Part shown: positions 1 to 8,775 of the stretch, piece after piece
Layout: every line of letters starts with the position of its first letter
Numbering within the stretch: the first letter of the stretch is position 1
Origin: an unicellular cyanobacterium SU3
GTDB taxonomy: Bacteria > Cyanobacteriota > Cyanobacteriia > Cyanobacteriales > Microcystaceae
Direction of reading: 5' to 3'
DNA length: 64,000 nucleotides
NCBI GenBank assembly: GCA_002172675.1
Contig: NETF01000050.1
Span: forward strand, 18,090-82,089
Notes under the pieces: generated by a model
Seen by the model: only the letters and a program-made list of their open reading frames with translations
Databases searched by the model: none
Told to the model about the DNA's origin: nothing
Position numbers and translations under genes: made by a program

Positions 1-1
1 T

Positions 2-772
2 GTAGAAAAGGGGGGAACCTCGGCTATTTCCGGGGTGTTATGGGTGCATATCGGGGGAGTCATTTCTCCCGATTTTCCTGAAGTGGTAGAATATTGTCAT
101 AAAAATGGCTTATTTGTGTTAGAAGATACGGCACACGCCCACGGAAGTCAAATTAATGGGGTACAGGCCGGAAATTTAGGGGATGGTGCAGCGTTTTCTT
201 TTTTCCCCACTAAAATTATGACCACCTTTGAAGGGGGAATGATTACCTTAAACGATGATGAAGAAGACTATATCGCGCGATCGCTGAGAAACCAAGGAAA
301 GCGAGGAATGGACTTCGGGGGGTTACATACAGACTTTGGTAATAGTACCCGTATCAGTGAAATTCACGCAGTTTTAGGACGCATTCAACTGGCTAAGTTA
401 TCCGACATGATAGCACGGCGACAACGGTGTTATGAGTTAATTACGTCACCTCTGCGAGAAGCAGGAATTAGATTTGTTTCTACGGACCACATGGATAGTG
501 CATCTCAATATAAGTTAATGGTACTATTGCCAGAAGGAAAGACGGCTAAAGAGGTAAAAGCAACATTAGCAGAAGAGGATATCTTTTTAGGAGGAACGGT
601 GTACGAAATACCCTGTCATTTACAACCGGTTTTTGAAGGGGTTTGCAAGGGTGAAAGTTTCCCTAATGCTGAATATTGGTGTCCCCGTCATATTTGTCCC
701 CCGTTGACTTCGGGGATGACAGATGAGGAAGCAAAAATAGTGGGGGATGCTTTAGTGAGACATTTATCTTAA
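2..772 (+). CDS. DegT/DnrJ/EryC1/StrS family aminotransferase, C-terminal part (5' end outside window)
   Basis: The frame is open from base 2 with no stop, so the gene starts before the window and about 256 residues are seen. The family uses pyridoxal phosphate to aminate keto-sugars or cyclitols for surface polysaccharides or antibiotics. Visible are the PLP pyridine-binding Asp in LEDTAHAHG and the probable Schiff-base Lys in SFFPTKIMTTFEGG, followed by the C-terminal domain to a TAA at 770-772. The GTG at base 35 is inside the family's conserved region and is not a credible start. The exact substrate cannot be told. The gene stands alone, followed by a dispersed repeat. Confidence 0.85.
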   Translation, partial: VEKGGTSAISGVLWVHIGGVISPDFPEVVEYCHKNGLFVLEDTAHAHGSQINGVQAGNLGDGAAFSFFPTKIMTTFEGGMITLNDDEEDYIARSLRNQGKRGMDFGGLHTDFGNSTRISEIHAVLGRIQLAKLSDMIARRQRCYELITSPLREAGIRFVSTDHMDSASQYKLMVLLPEGKTAKEVKATLAEEDIFLGGTVYEIPCHLQPVFEGVCKGESFPNAEYWCPRHICPPLTSGMTDEEAKIVGDALVRHLS

Positions 773-782
773 AACTTAAGCG

Positions 783-848
783 GTCATTGCGAGGGGTAAT
801 ATAAACAGTAAGCTTTGATTTTTACTAAAAATACCCCGAAGCAATCTA
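783..848 (+). repeat. Dispersed palindromic repeat (GTCATTGCGAGG...GAAGCAATCT family), copy 1
   Basis: The unit begins GTCATTGCGAGGGGTAATA and ends ACCCCGAAGCAATCT. Close copies lie at 2199-2265 (same strand) and 4575-4640 (opposite strand). Its termini match a very widespread intergenic REP-like repeat of bacteria. It lies just after the aminotransferase stop. Confidence 0.7.
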
Positions 849-870
849 TTTGCGCTACCGTTACATTAGC

Positions 871-902
871 TTAAGTTTTTTTGTAAGGTATGCAAAATGT
901 CA
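871..902 (+). repeat. Dispersed short repeat ending TGCAAGATGTCAG, diverged copy
   Basis: The stretch reads roughly TAAGTTTTTTTGTAAGGTATGCAAAATGTCAG in consecutive parts. It matches 25179-25211 closely and 29561-29585 on the other strand. It sits at the 3' end of the DUF5615 gene and overlaps its stop region slightly. Function is unknown. Confidence 0.5.
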
Positions 903-903
903 G

Positions 904-1239
904 TTAAAGATACTCGACGATACCTTGCATTTCTTCGGGAGACATCACTTCATAAATTAATATCAAACTACGGATAATCTCTCCTATAGAACGACTGCCT
1001 TTTTTACAGAAAGCAATGCCATAATGAGTCTTATCTTGACTAGCAATCTTGAGAAAATCAGTGTCATGGGTAACAATAACCCGTCTTTCTGTCTTCACAA
1101 AGGCTAATTGTTCCGTATCTGATGTTCCTGCCATATTCATATCAAATGTTGTCGTAACATCGATTCCTTGATTACGAAGAGCTAAGGCAACATCAGGGTC
1201 AACATTTTCATCTAAATGATAACGAATCCTTTCACTCAC
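904..1239 (-). CDS. DUF5615 (PIN-like) protein, putative toxin of a DUF433/DUF5615 pair
   Basis: This 111-residue protein has the DUF5615 layout: an N-terminal YHLDENVDP strand with acidic residues, a central VIVTHDTDF motif, and a C-terminal helix. DUF5615 is a PIN-like fold related to Mut7-C and VapC-type RNases, so it may cleave RNA with Asp10, Glu11 and the DTD acids as metal ligands. It overlaps the end of the upstream DUF433 gene by 8 bases, implying translational coupling. Such pairs are abundant in cyanobacteria and are usually annotated as toxin-antitoxin-like. Toxicity is inferred from family and context only. Confidence 0.8.
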   Translation of the reverse strand: MSERIRYHLDENVDPDVALALRNQGIDVTTTFDMNMAGTSDTEQLAFVKTERRVIVTHDTDFLKIASQDKTHYGIAFCKKGSRSIGEIIRSLILIYEVMSPEEMQGIVEYL

Positions 1240-1543
1240 CCCGTAACATCCTCAATTTTGCTTGTAGAGGAGAGGGGTTATTTTTCTGAAATTCATCAGC
1301 AAACGCTTCGTCTTCAGCAATTTGTTGGTCAATTTCTTCTTTATATTCATAATAATAGGACATTGCTGCATAAACTGAAGCAAGAGAAAGATGATACTTT
1401 CCGGCAATAAGTTCTAGAGATTGACCCATTTTCAAATACATAATGGCAATTTCAGCCACTGTTATGCGACTCCCGACAAGATGGGGTTTGCCACCACGAA
1501 TATCTGGGGTTATTTTAATATGTTGGGTTACGGTTATAGTCAT
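1232..1543 (-). CDS. DUF433 domain protein, putative antitoxin/DNA-binding partner
   Basis: The 103-residue protein carries the DUF433 core, ITPDIRGGKPHLVGSRITV, followed by a helix-turn-helix-like region (IAIMYLKMGQSLELIAGKYHLS). The C-terminal half is acidic and rich in Glu and Gln (EIDQQIAEDEAFADEFQ), as expected for a toxin-binding tail. It lies directly upstream of, and overlaps by 8 bases, the PIN-like gene, the normal antitoxin-toxin order. It probably represses its own promoter and neutralises the partner; both are inferences from the family. Confidence 0.8.
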   Translation of the reverse strand: MTITVTQHIKITPDIRGGKPHLVGSRITVAEIAIMYLKMGQSLELIAGKYHLSLASVYAAMSYYYEYKEEIDQQIAEDEAFADEFQKNNPSPLQAKLRMLRGE

Positions 1544-1635
1544 GGTTTTTCAAGCATTTTTAAAGGCATTATTGATATAATAATGTAAATAATCTATTCT
1601 CAGGTGGGAATCGTATTGTTTCATTGAAAAAGTAT

Positions 1636-1929
1636 TAATCATCATTACTAAACTATTGATCGCTGTTACAGAATGATTGATCGCCATTGCAAAATGATGA
1701 CTCAGTGGTGAAATATAATTGACACTTGTTACAGAATAATTGATCTATAGTCCTACATTATTGATCACTGTTACAAAATGATGACTCAGTGGGGAAGTAT
1801 AACTGACACTTGTTAAAGAATTATTGATCAACCTTGAAAAGCGATCGCACTTTATATTGAAACGATTCCCCACTGTTACAAAATAATTGCTCACTATTGA
1901 AACATAATTCATACTAATTCTAACGTCAT
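1636..1929. repeat. Degenerate 21-bp tandem repeat, 14 units
   Basis: Units start at 1636, 1657, 1678 and so on every 21 bases to 1909 without a break in phase. A typical unit is TGATCACTGTTACAAAATGAT without its last base. Units 1678-1740 and 1762-1824 form the same A-B-C triplet, giving an 84-bp higher-order period. Because 21 is a multiple of three, the minus strand reads as heptapeptides such as NYFVTVI, but a stop interrupts it and no start or RBS is seen. Spacers are absent, so this is not a CRISPR. Confidence 0.85.
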
Positions 1930-2135
1930 TACGAGGGATAAGAGGAATGTGAGCATCTTGCTCACTGGCTTTAATAATGTTACTTACTAGCTTCAACAAT
2001 GTTGCTCACTATAACCATATATTAGCGAGCAAGATGCTAGCACTACTTTAAATCTAACACCAATTTTTACAAGTTATTCGAGACTAAAGTCGTTATTGCG
2101 AAGGATAACATAAACAGTCAGTTTTAATATGGTAA

Positions 2136-2158
2136 GGTGGGCATTGCCCACCCTACAA
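2136..2158. repeat. GGTGGGCATTGCCCACC palindromic repeat
   Basis: The palindrome GGTGGGCATTGCCCACC also occurs near 29742-29765 (one mismatch) and near 44960-44983, always intergenic and often followed by CTACAAGG or similar. It is a common cyanobacterial intergenic palindrome. Confidence 0.6.
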
Positions 2159-2198
2159 GGTTTTGCTATTGCAACATAATTCATATCAATTCTAAATA

Positions 2199-2265
2199 GT
2201 CATTGCGAGGGGTAATATAAACAGTAGACTTTGATTCTAACTAAAAACACCCCGAAGCAATCTAC
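2199..2265 (+). repeat. Dispersed palindromic repeat (GTCATTGCGAGG family), copy 2
   Basis: Nearly identical to 783-848: same start GTCATTGCGAGGGGTAATA and same end CCCCGAAGCAATCT. Confidence 0.7.
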
Positions 2266-2399
2266 CATAGACACAGAAATTACTTCACAGCAGTTTTCAT
2301 ATCAATACACTAACGGTCAAAATAAGAATTCTTCCTATACTCCCCACTCCCTGCTTCCTGCTCCCCTGCTCAACTTAACCATAACCTTTTTACTCAAGA

Positions 2400-4442
2400 C
2401 TAAATCCCATCACACACCCCCCTATCCTCCTCCTTCACATCAGAATAAGGATTCTCTAAATAATCCCTAACCCAATCACAACTACGCTGCATTAACGAGT
2501 CTAAATCAATGTCCCACACTTTGATGGTGTTGTCTTCACTCCCAGACACTAAAGTTTTACCATCAGGGGTGATCGCCACGCTGCTGACCCAAGATTGATG
2601 ATCGATAAAGCGGTTTCGTTCCTTTCTGTCATTAAGCAATTGTTGCAAAGCATTTATTACCACTGGGTTAGTCCTATCATGTTTTTGCAGAATTTTTTGG
2701 GCTTTAATAGCTGCCATAAAACCATCTAAGTCCCTGCCTTCATTCCTCACTAAAGATAAAGCATAACGACCCAAAGATTCCGCTTCATTCAGTTCTGCTT
2801 GTTTCGTTTTTTGCCACGCCATCCAACCTAAACTACTATTAATTAATACAGCAATTAATGACCCCGCCGCAATCCTCTGAGCGTTTCTTTTATCCCGTTT
2901 TTGCCGTTCTAGTTCTGCTCTTTGCTCATGCTCTCTTTCTTCGATACTTGCTTCAATAAACTCGATAGTAACCTCATCCAAGTTAGGCAGAGCTTTCTCC
3001 TTTCTCAGTTCAATAATTTTCGCTAACTTAGATCCTCTCCACAGTTCCCCTTTGGCTCTATTAAGATCATTTTTTCGCACTTCATCCCACTGTTTCGCAT
3101 CAGCATATAAGCGATTTCTTAAAATAATAATGGTTTCTTTTTCTCGAATTAACTCCGTTAACACTTTCCAAGAACGAATTAAAGCTTCATGAGCGACTTC
3201 TACGGTTGCTTTGCCGTCTTCTCCTTTACTCACCAAAAGACGATTATCAATCAACTCATAAAGTACCTCTTTTTGGGTTTTATCTCCCTCAAAAATTGTT
3301 TTATCTACCCTTCGACTAACCGGTTCTTTTCCTTCTAAACTAATTAATTCGAGAAAGATTTGCTCCGCTACTTTTTGCTGCTGTTCATTAAAACTATCAT
3401 AAATCTTATTCGCTTGTTGTTGTAGCGCACCGGTTACTCCTCCTAACTGTTGATAAGTCTCTCTCTTTAAAATTCTCTTTTCAATCTCATGTTTACTCTT
3501 ATTCCACAATAAATCTAAGGTATATTGTAGCAGTGGCAAAGACCCCGCTTGCTGTTTAAAATCATCTATAATTTGCTCAATTAATCCCTGCTCAAAAATT
3601 ACCCCATTTCTGGCTGCCGGTTCGGCAATAGCAAGTCTTAACTCGCTATCTTCCATATCCATTAATAAGCAATTATACGCTTGATAAATATTCCCTAAAC
3701 TCGGATAAGGACTTATTTTATCTAAAAAGTCTGCTCGCATCGTCATGACAATTTTTATCGCATGATCTTGCTTTCCTATTAATTGAATTAAGCTGTTAAT
3801 AAAAACATTTCTTTCTCTCTTAGGGGTACGAGTAAATAACTCTTCAAATTGATCAATAAAAATTAGCCATTGAGACTCATTTCTTAAAGCTTGTACTACT
3901 TTAACTAGGGTTTCTTCTGCAACTTCTCGACTCAGTTTCGCTTCAGCTTGTCCATATTTAATGGCAAGGGGAAGATAAAAAGATTCAAAGGGATTAACAT
4001 CAGGAACAAAGGTTAAATTAACTAATTGATTTGAACCAAAATGATCCTTTAACTTGGGAATTAAACCTGCTTGAACTAAGGAAGATTTACCGCTTCCTGA
4101 CGCACCTAATAATAATAAAACATTCTTTTCGATCAGATGATTTGTCAACTCAACAATCCAGGAATCACGTCCAAAAAACTTATCTTTATCCCCTTCTTCA
4201 AACTTTTCTAAACCCTTATAAGGGGAACCTGTAATTAACTCCCTTTGTTTAATTTCAATTGAAGACTGTTGAGTAATAATATATTGATGAGTAACATTCC
4301 CTTCTATTACATTAAAATCTCCCCCAATTTCCGAATAATAAGAATTAACATTTTTATTATTAGCGACATTATCCCCACTTCCTAAATGATGTTGTTCAAG
4401 GTGAGAATTTTGGTTAGAATTGGGTTCTGGTGACTGAGACAT
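2400..4442 (-). CDS. nSTAND-type ATPase with collapsed WD40 array
   Basis: This is a 680-residue STAND NTPase. Residues 20-60 hold a SGDNVANN motif region common in cyanobacterial STAND proteins; TGSPYKGLEKF starts the NTPase module at about 71. Walker A is GASGSGKS (113-120) and Walker B is LIFIDQFEE (193-201). A membrane segment lies near 524-543. Only one WD40 blade is present (about 612-645, ending IKVWDID) and it joins directly to the family's C-terminal cap, CDWVRDYLENP to the CDGI end. Full-length relatives carry many blades between these points, so the protein looks internally deleted but in frame. These proteins act as signal-sensing switches; the missing propeller suggests an altered or lost sensor. 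Confidence 0.85.
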   Translation of the reverse strand: MSQSPEPNSNQNSHLEQHHLGSGDNVANNKNVNSYYSEIGGDFNVIEGNVTHQYIITQQSSIEIKQRELITGSPYKGLEKFEEGDKDKFFGRDSWIVELTNHLIEKNVLLLLGASGSGKSSLVQAGLIPKLKDHFGSNQLVNLTFVPDVNPFESFYLPLAIKYGQAEAKLSREVAEETLVKVVQALRNESQWLIFIDQFEELFTRTPKRERNVFINSLIQLIGKQDHAIKIVMTMRADFLDKISPYPSLGNIYQAYNCLLMDMEDSELRLAIAEPAARNGVIFEQGLIEQIIDDFKQQAGSLPLLQYTLDLLWNKSKHEIEKRILKRETYQQLGGVTGALQQQANKIYDSFNEQQQKVAEQIFLELISLEGKEPVSRRVDKTIFEGDKTQKEVLYELIDNRLLVSKGEDGKATVEVAHEALIRSWKVLTELIREKETIIILRNRLYADAKQWDEVRKNDLNRAKGELWRGSKLAKIIELRKEKALPNLDEVTIEFIEASIEEREHEQRAELERQKRDKRNAQRIAAGSLIAVLINSSLGWMAWQKTKQAELNEAESLGRYALSLVRNEGRDLDGFMAAIKAQKILQKHDRTNPVVINALQQLLNDRKERNRFIDHQSWVSSVAITPDGKTLVSGSEDNTIKVWDIDLDSLMQRSCDWVRDYLENPYSDVKEEDRGVCDGI

Positions 4443-4751
4443 AATTAAGAGATGTTATGTAACATTTCAATATTAATTTATAGCAGTAGAAAATTGATAA
4501 AAACATAAAAAATGTTTTTACCTGTCATTCCAAAAAACGAGGAATCTTATACCCATTCTCAGAAATAGGTAGAGAGATTGCTTCGGGGTACTTTCAGTAA
4601 AGTTTAAAGTTTACTGTTTATAATCACCCCTCGCAATGACAGGTTAAGTCTCTAATAAGTTTTGAGAATAGTATCATTAACATCTTAATCATAATGCCTA
4701 GTTCCACAATGTAACACTTAATACTTAAATTATCATGCAACAGGTTAAAAC
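4443..4751. other. Intergenic interval with a REP-like copy
   Basis: No gene is seen. The only recognisable item is the inverted copy of the GTCATTGCGAGG repeat at 4575-4640. Confidence 0.6.
4575..4640 (-). repeat. Dispersed palindromic repeat (GTCATTGCGAGG family), copy 3, inverted
   Basis: Reads AGATTGCTTCGGGGTA at its left and CCCCTCGCAATGAC at its right, the reverse complement of the copies at 783 and 2199. Confidence 0.7.
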
Positions 4752-6098
4752 TTATGATGACTCAAGAGGAAGATGATGACGGTTAACTTTCGGTAATTGT
4801 AAAAATAGAGTAATCATTAATGTTCCCATATAACCAGTTAATGCTGACCATAATAAATAATTATTTTGCCAATAATAAGCCATAATTGCCAAGGGTAAAA
4901 ATCCGATTAAAAAGGCTATTAAAACGCCATTTCTTAAGATAGTTCCTTCTTTTAAACCGATAAAATATCCTTCTAACATAAAAGCAGTAGCAGTTAAGCA
5001 CAAAAGGGGTAGTAACCATAAGGTATATTGTATCGCTGTTTGACTAATTTCTTGGTGATCAGTTAATAAGTTAAAAATAGTTTCAGGGAATAAAAACGGA
5101 ATAACAGCAAAGCTTGAAGCAATTAGTAAACTATTAATAATAGAAACAACTAATAATGGTAAGATTTTTTCAATAGTTCCTTTTCCTTTAAAGTTTCCTG
5201 TTAAAGTTTGAAGTGTCATTCCTATTCCTTGAACTGTAAATTGACTCAATAAAGCAATTTGTAATAATAAACCATTAGCTGCTAAAATCTCAGTGCCTAG
5301 TAAAGCACTTAAATTAGTGAACAAAGAATAGGTAGAAATAAGAGCCAAAAATCTAATTAATATGTTCCCTTTTAAAGCAATAATTGATTTTAATTCGTGT
5401 TTATCTAATACTCTCGTGAAAATCTCTGAAATTCTATCCCATTTAATACTTAGCACCATAAAAATAAAAGCAACGAATAAAGCTAAATACTGACTGATAG
5501 CAGTAGCTAAACCTGCGCCCATACTTCCCCAATTCCAACGATAAATCATCAAGTAATCTAGGCCAACATTAGAAAAATTACCCACAAAAGATAATAATAA
5601 AATCGCTACTTTCATTTCTCTTCCTAAAAACCAACCAATGAAAACAAAATTAAGTAAAACTGCCGGGGTACCCCAAATTCTTGCTCGAAAATAATCAATT
5701 CCTGATGCTTCAATATTGGAAGAACCAGATAATAAAGTAAAGCCTATTTTTTCGATAGGATATTGTAAAATAAGAATAATACAAGCCATGCTTAAAGCAA
5801 TTAAACCACTACGTAAAATAGCCAGTAATATTCCTTCTTCGTCATCTCTTCCTACTGCTTGTGCGGTGATAGCATTGGTTCCCGAACGAATGAACTTTAA
5901 AACCCGATATAAATAGTCAAACAAAATGCTTCCCAAAATGACACCAGCTAAGTAACGAATGTCCTCTAAATGTCCTAAAAAAGCAGTGTCACATAACCCT
6001 GCTAAGGGAACCATCATGTTAGATAAAACACTCACTGAAGCGAGGCGATAAAAGCGAGGTAAAAAGCTACGATATTCAACTGGAAGGGAAAAATTCAT
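4752..6098 (-). CDS. MATE family efflux transporter
   Basis: The 448-residue protein has about twelve hydrophobic segments and the two-bundle layout of MATE/DinF proteins. The N-terminal region PLAGLCDTAFLGHLEDIRYLAG and the segment GWFLGREMKVAILL are typical of the DinF-like branch, which lacks a cytosolic loop domain. It sits in the inner membrane and exports cationic or hydrophobic compounds by sodium or proton antiport. Substrate is unknown. It is transcribed away from the FAD oxidoreductase that follows, with about 200 bases between the starts for both promoters. Confidence 0.88.
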   Translation of the reverse strand: MNFSLPVEYRSFLPRFYRLASVSVLSNMMVPLAGLCDTAFLGHLEDIRYLAGVILGSILFDYLYRVLKFIRSGTNAITAQAVGRDDEEGILLAILRSGLIALSMACIILILQYPIEKIGFTLLSGSSNIEASGIDYFRARIWGTPAVLLNFVFIGWFLGREMKVAILLLSFVGNFSNVGLDYLMIYRWNWGSMGAGLATAISQYLALFVAFIFMVLSIKWDRISEIFTRVLDKHELKSIIALKGNILIRFLALISTYSLFTNLSALLGTEILAANGLLLQIALLSQFTVQGIGMTLQTLTGNFKGKGTIEKILPLLVVSIINSLLIASSFAVIPFLFPETIFNLLTDHQEISQTAIQYTLWLLPLLCLTATAFMLEGYFIGLKEGTILRNGVLIAFLIGFLPLAIMAYYWQNNYLLWSALTGYMGTLMITLFLQLPKVNRHHLPLESS

Positions 6099-6322
6099 AT
6101 AGATAGTTAACTGTCATCTGTGAATCTAACTAAACAATATATTATAACTAACTTTGACTTTACCTTACATACTCATGATTGAATCTAGTAGCAATAATAA
6201 TTTCATAAGATTCCAAAATTATTATTAAACATCAAATCAGCGATCGCCGATTTTTAAAATCTACGTTATAATCTGGTTTAGTCTATTAAATTAGTTTGAA
6301 AAATCGTTTTATTATCCCATTT

Positions 6323-7795
6323 ATGAACCCCATTAAAGTCTCAGAAATTGAATATGTTGATGTTGTTGTTGTGGGTGGTGGTATTGCTGGAGTCGCCATT
6401 ACTGAATTTTTAGCCCGTCATAGTAATTTATCCATTAAACTATTAGAAAAAGCTCCCCAACTGGGTACGTTAGCATCGGGAAAATTAGAAGGATGGTATC
6501 ATACAGGTGCTTTATATTCTGGTCAAGATGATGCTCAAACATTTATTAATTGTGTTAACGGAGTAGAAGATTTAATTAACTTTTATACTCCTTATTTTAA
6601 GCAACAATGCAATGTTAATTTAACAGAAAAAAACACTACCTTTTACACACCTGCTATTAGTCCTAACTCGAAAGGTTGGTTTAATGATGCCCCCGTTTAT
6701 TTAATTCATCCCCAAGAAGATGCCCCAGAAATTTGCTCATCTCGTTTAAAAAGTGATGCAGTACAAATCAATATTCAACGGAATAGAGTCTTAGGAAGAT
6801 TAGAAATTGCTTACGGAAGACAACATAATTGGTTAGTCAATAATCAATGTTTAGCTCCTACTTATGCACAAGTGGAAAATCACGAAGGGTTAAAATGTTC
6901 TTTAAAAAATTCAACAGAAAGCATTCGTAATCTTTGTCGTCAATTTGATAATTCATATCAGATAGAACCATCTAATTATGATTTCATTAAAACCTTAGAT
7001 TGTTCAATGCACACCAGTCGCATTTTAAAGGATTTAGTAACCAGTTGTTTAAGTTATGGGGTAACATTTGAAACTGGCATAAAAATTGAGAAGTTATTAA
7101 TCGATAGTTATGGTAAATTGAGGATAAAAAGTTTATTATGTAAGACAAAGGAAGGACGTTCAAAACGACTCAAAGCTAAGTTATTTATCTTTGCTGTTGG
7201 TGAAGGATTTGAACCCTTTTTAAAAGACTTACAAGTAAGGGCAAAATTAAAGAGAAGTCGTAGTGCAATGGTGGTTGCTTACCCTGCTTTAGTCAACACT
7301 AATTTTGTCAGAATGTCAACTAAAAATCGTTTTCATTTTAATCATTTTGTACAACAGAGGGAACTAGGAGAAGAAAAATATACTTATTCTTTATTAGCTG
7401 ATTCTGGTTATGCTAATGATGATAATAGGGATGGAGTCGATATTGAACCCATTTTAGAGTCAGCAGAACGTTATTTTGGTCAAGAAAAGTTATATAATCG
7501 TCAACTGTATAGTTATGAATGTGTGAAAACTGAATTTATTAGTCAAGAAGAACAAAAACGACGTTATAGTTATTGGATTGAATCGAATTCCGATAGTAAT
7601 TATTTATGTGTATTACCCGGTAAATTTTCCTTTTTTCCAACGGTTGCTTATCAAGCTTATCAACGGATTAAAACCTTACTAGATTTTGAAGAAACTAAGT
7701 CTAAAACTTCTTTTGAGTCTAATATAAATATTGAAAAAGAAGCTAATGAATTAGTGGCTGAATCTTTTCCAATGCAAATTTTTCTATCTCATTAG
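6323..7795 (+). CDS. FAD-dependent oxidoreductase (DAO/GlpA-like fold)
   Basis: A Rossmann FAD-binding motif, VVVVGGGIAGVAITEFLA, lies at the N-terminus, and VGEGFEPFL in the middle is a second FAD contact typical of DAO-type oxidoreductases. The natural substrate is unknown. The ATG at 6323 (MNPIKVSEIEY) puts the motif at the usual distance; a TTG at 6296 in the same frame is possible. A TATAAT box at 6267-6272 fits a very short leader, and no clear RBS is seen. The protein is 490 residues and ends with no partner gene nearby. Confidence 0.75.
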   Translation: MNPIKVSEIEYVDVVVVGGGIAGVAITEFLARHSNLSIKLLEKAPQLGTLASGKLEGWYHTGALYSGQDDAQTFINCVNGVEDLINFYTPYFKQQCNVNLTEKNTTFYTPAISPNSKGWFNDAPVYLIHPQEDAPEICSSRLKSDAVQINIQRNRVLGRLEIAYGRQHNWLVNNQCLAPTYAQVENHEGLKCSLKNSTESIRNLCRQFDNSYQIEPSNYDFIKTLDCSMHTSRILKDLVTSCLSYGVTFETGIKIEKLLIDSYGKLRIKSLLCKTKEGRSKRLKAKLFIFAVGEGFEPFLKDLQVRAKLKRSRSAMVVAYPALVNTNFVRMSTKNRFHFNHFVQQRELGEEKYTYSLLADSGYANDDNRDGVDIEPILESAERYFGQEKLYNRQLYSYECVKTEFISQEEQKRRYSYWIESNSDSNYLCVLPGKFSFFPTVAYQAYQRIKTLLDFEETKSKTSFESNINIEKEANELVAESFPMQIFLSH

Positions 7796-7866
7796 ACAAA
7801 GAATATTTGTCAAGAATATTCACATCAATTGAGACCAAAAAGGACTTAACCAATTTTCAGATTTCA

Positions 7867-8775
7867 TTAAAAAAAAAGATCATTGTTTCTATATTTTTGA
7901 TTTTTCTTGACACCAAAATCTGTTAAATTTTCCATCCATTGTCGAGTTCCAAAAGATTGACAAGCAACTGCAGCAACTTCTGACGCTTTAGCCAAAGAAT
8001 CCACGAAACTATGAGTTAAAATAAAGTGACAAAATGCCCCATGAAAAATATCTCCTGCGCCTAAAGTGTCAATGGGTTTAATAGAAGAAACTTCTATACT
8101 ATTAAACTGTCCATCTGTCCAATATTTGATAGGTTTCTCTCCATTGGTAATAGCAATATGAGGAATACCAATCTGTTTTAAATAAGTAAAAACGTCATCA
8201 GAATTATAGCAATTGGGGGGATAAAAGTTAGCTGAACAAACAGCATATTTAACATAAGGTAAAATATTTTCAAAGCCAGGTTTCCAACTGCCACCATCAA
8301 TTATGATAGGAATGTCTCTAAAATTGGCTTCTTGGGCAATAACTTGACTGACAGCCATTTGATGTCCATCAATCAAAATAATATCAATATCCTGTAAAAT
8401 TTCTAAGGATAATTTATCGGCTTTTGCCTGAGATTTGATAGCATTAATAGAGATAACAGCCCGTTCCCCTGTGGTTTTATTAACAATAATTGAAGAAGTT
8501 GGAGGGGATTCGGGATGATAAGGAGAAAGATCAAAAACACTTAAAGAACAATCTTCTAATTCTGCACAAATGAGTTGACTAATGGGATGATTACCAATCA
8601 TACTTAAGAGGGTTACTTGATGACCAAACTTTTGAAAAGTAATGGCTGCATTAGTAGCGGGTCCACCAGCTGCAATGGTTTGATCAAGTGCTACAATTTT
8701 CTCATTAGAATGGGGAAAATGATCCGCAAGATAAATAATATCGAGAGTCGTCAAACCGACAAATAATCCATTCAT
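7867..8775 (-). CDS. PfkB family sugar/nucleoside kinase
   Basis: This is a 302-residue ribokinase-fold kinase. The N-terminus MNGLFVGLTTLDIIYLADHF and the motif AAGGPATNAAITFQKFG are PfkB signature 1; the C-terminal DTLGAGDIFHGAF contains the catalytic Asp of signature 2. It would phosphorylate a sugar or related alcohol with ATP in the cytosol; the substrate cannot be assigned. Its ATG (8773-8775, complement) overlaps the ATG of rsmI in the palindrome CATG, so the two genes diverge from overlapping starts. Each promoter must then lie within the other gene unless rsmI starts at 8786. Confidence 0.85.
   Translation of the reverse strand: MNGLFVGLTTLDIIYLADHFPHSNEKIVALDQTIAAGGPATNAAITFQKFGHQVTLLSMIGNHPISQLICAELEDCSLSVFDLSPYHPESPPTSSIIVNKTTGERAVISINAIKSQAKADKLSLEILQDIDIILIDGHQMAVSQVIAQEANFRDIPIIIDGGSWKPGFENILPYVKYAVCSANFYPPNCYNSDDVFTYLKQIGIPHIAITNGEKPIKYWTDGQFNSIEVSSIKPIDTLGAGDIFHGAFCHFILTHSFVDSLAKASEVAAVACQSFGTRQWMENLTDFGVKKNQKYRNNDLFF

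Larger units (their letters stand above)
1544..2399. other. Gene-free, repeat-filled interval
   Basis: No credible gene is visible on either strand. It holds a 21-bp-period tandem array (1636-1929), a second copy of the array-end/REP junction (about 2162-2210 resembles 1888-1938), a GGTGGGCATTGCCCACC palindrome at 2136-2158, and a REP-like copy at 2199-2265. Open frames here arise from the repeat periodicity. Confidence 0.7.

Noticed and set aside
1636..1929. Possible CRISPR array
   Set aside because: Units are contiguous 21-mers without unique spacers, diverge along their whole length, and no cas gene is near.
1745..1999. 84-codon minus-strand open frame
   Set aside because: It is produced by the 21-bp periodicity; no RBS, and the heptapeptides match the DNA repeat rather than a protein family.
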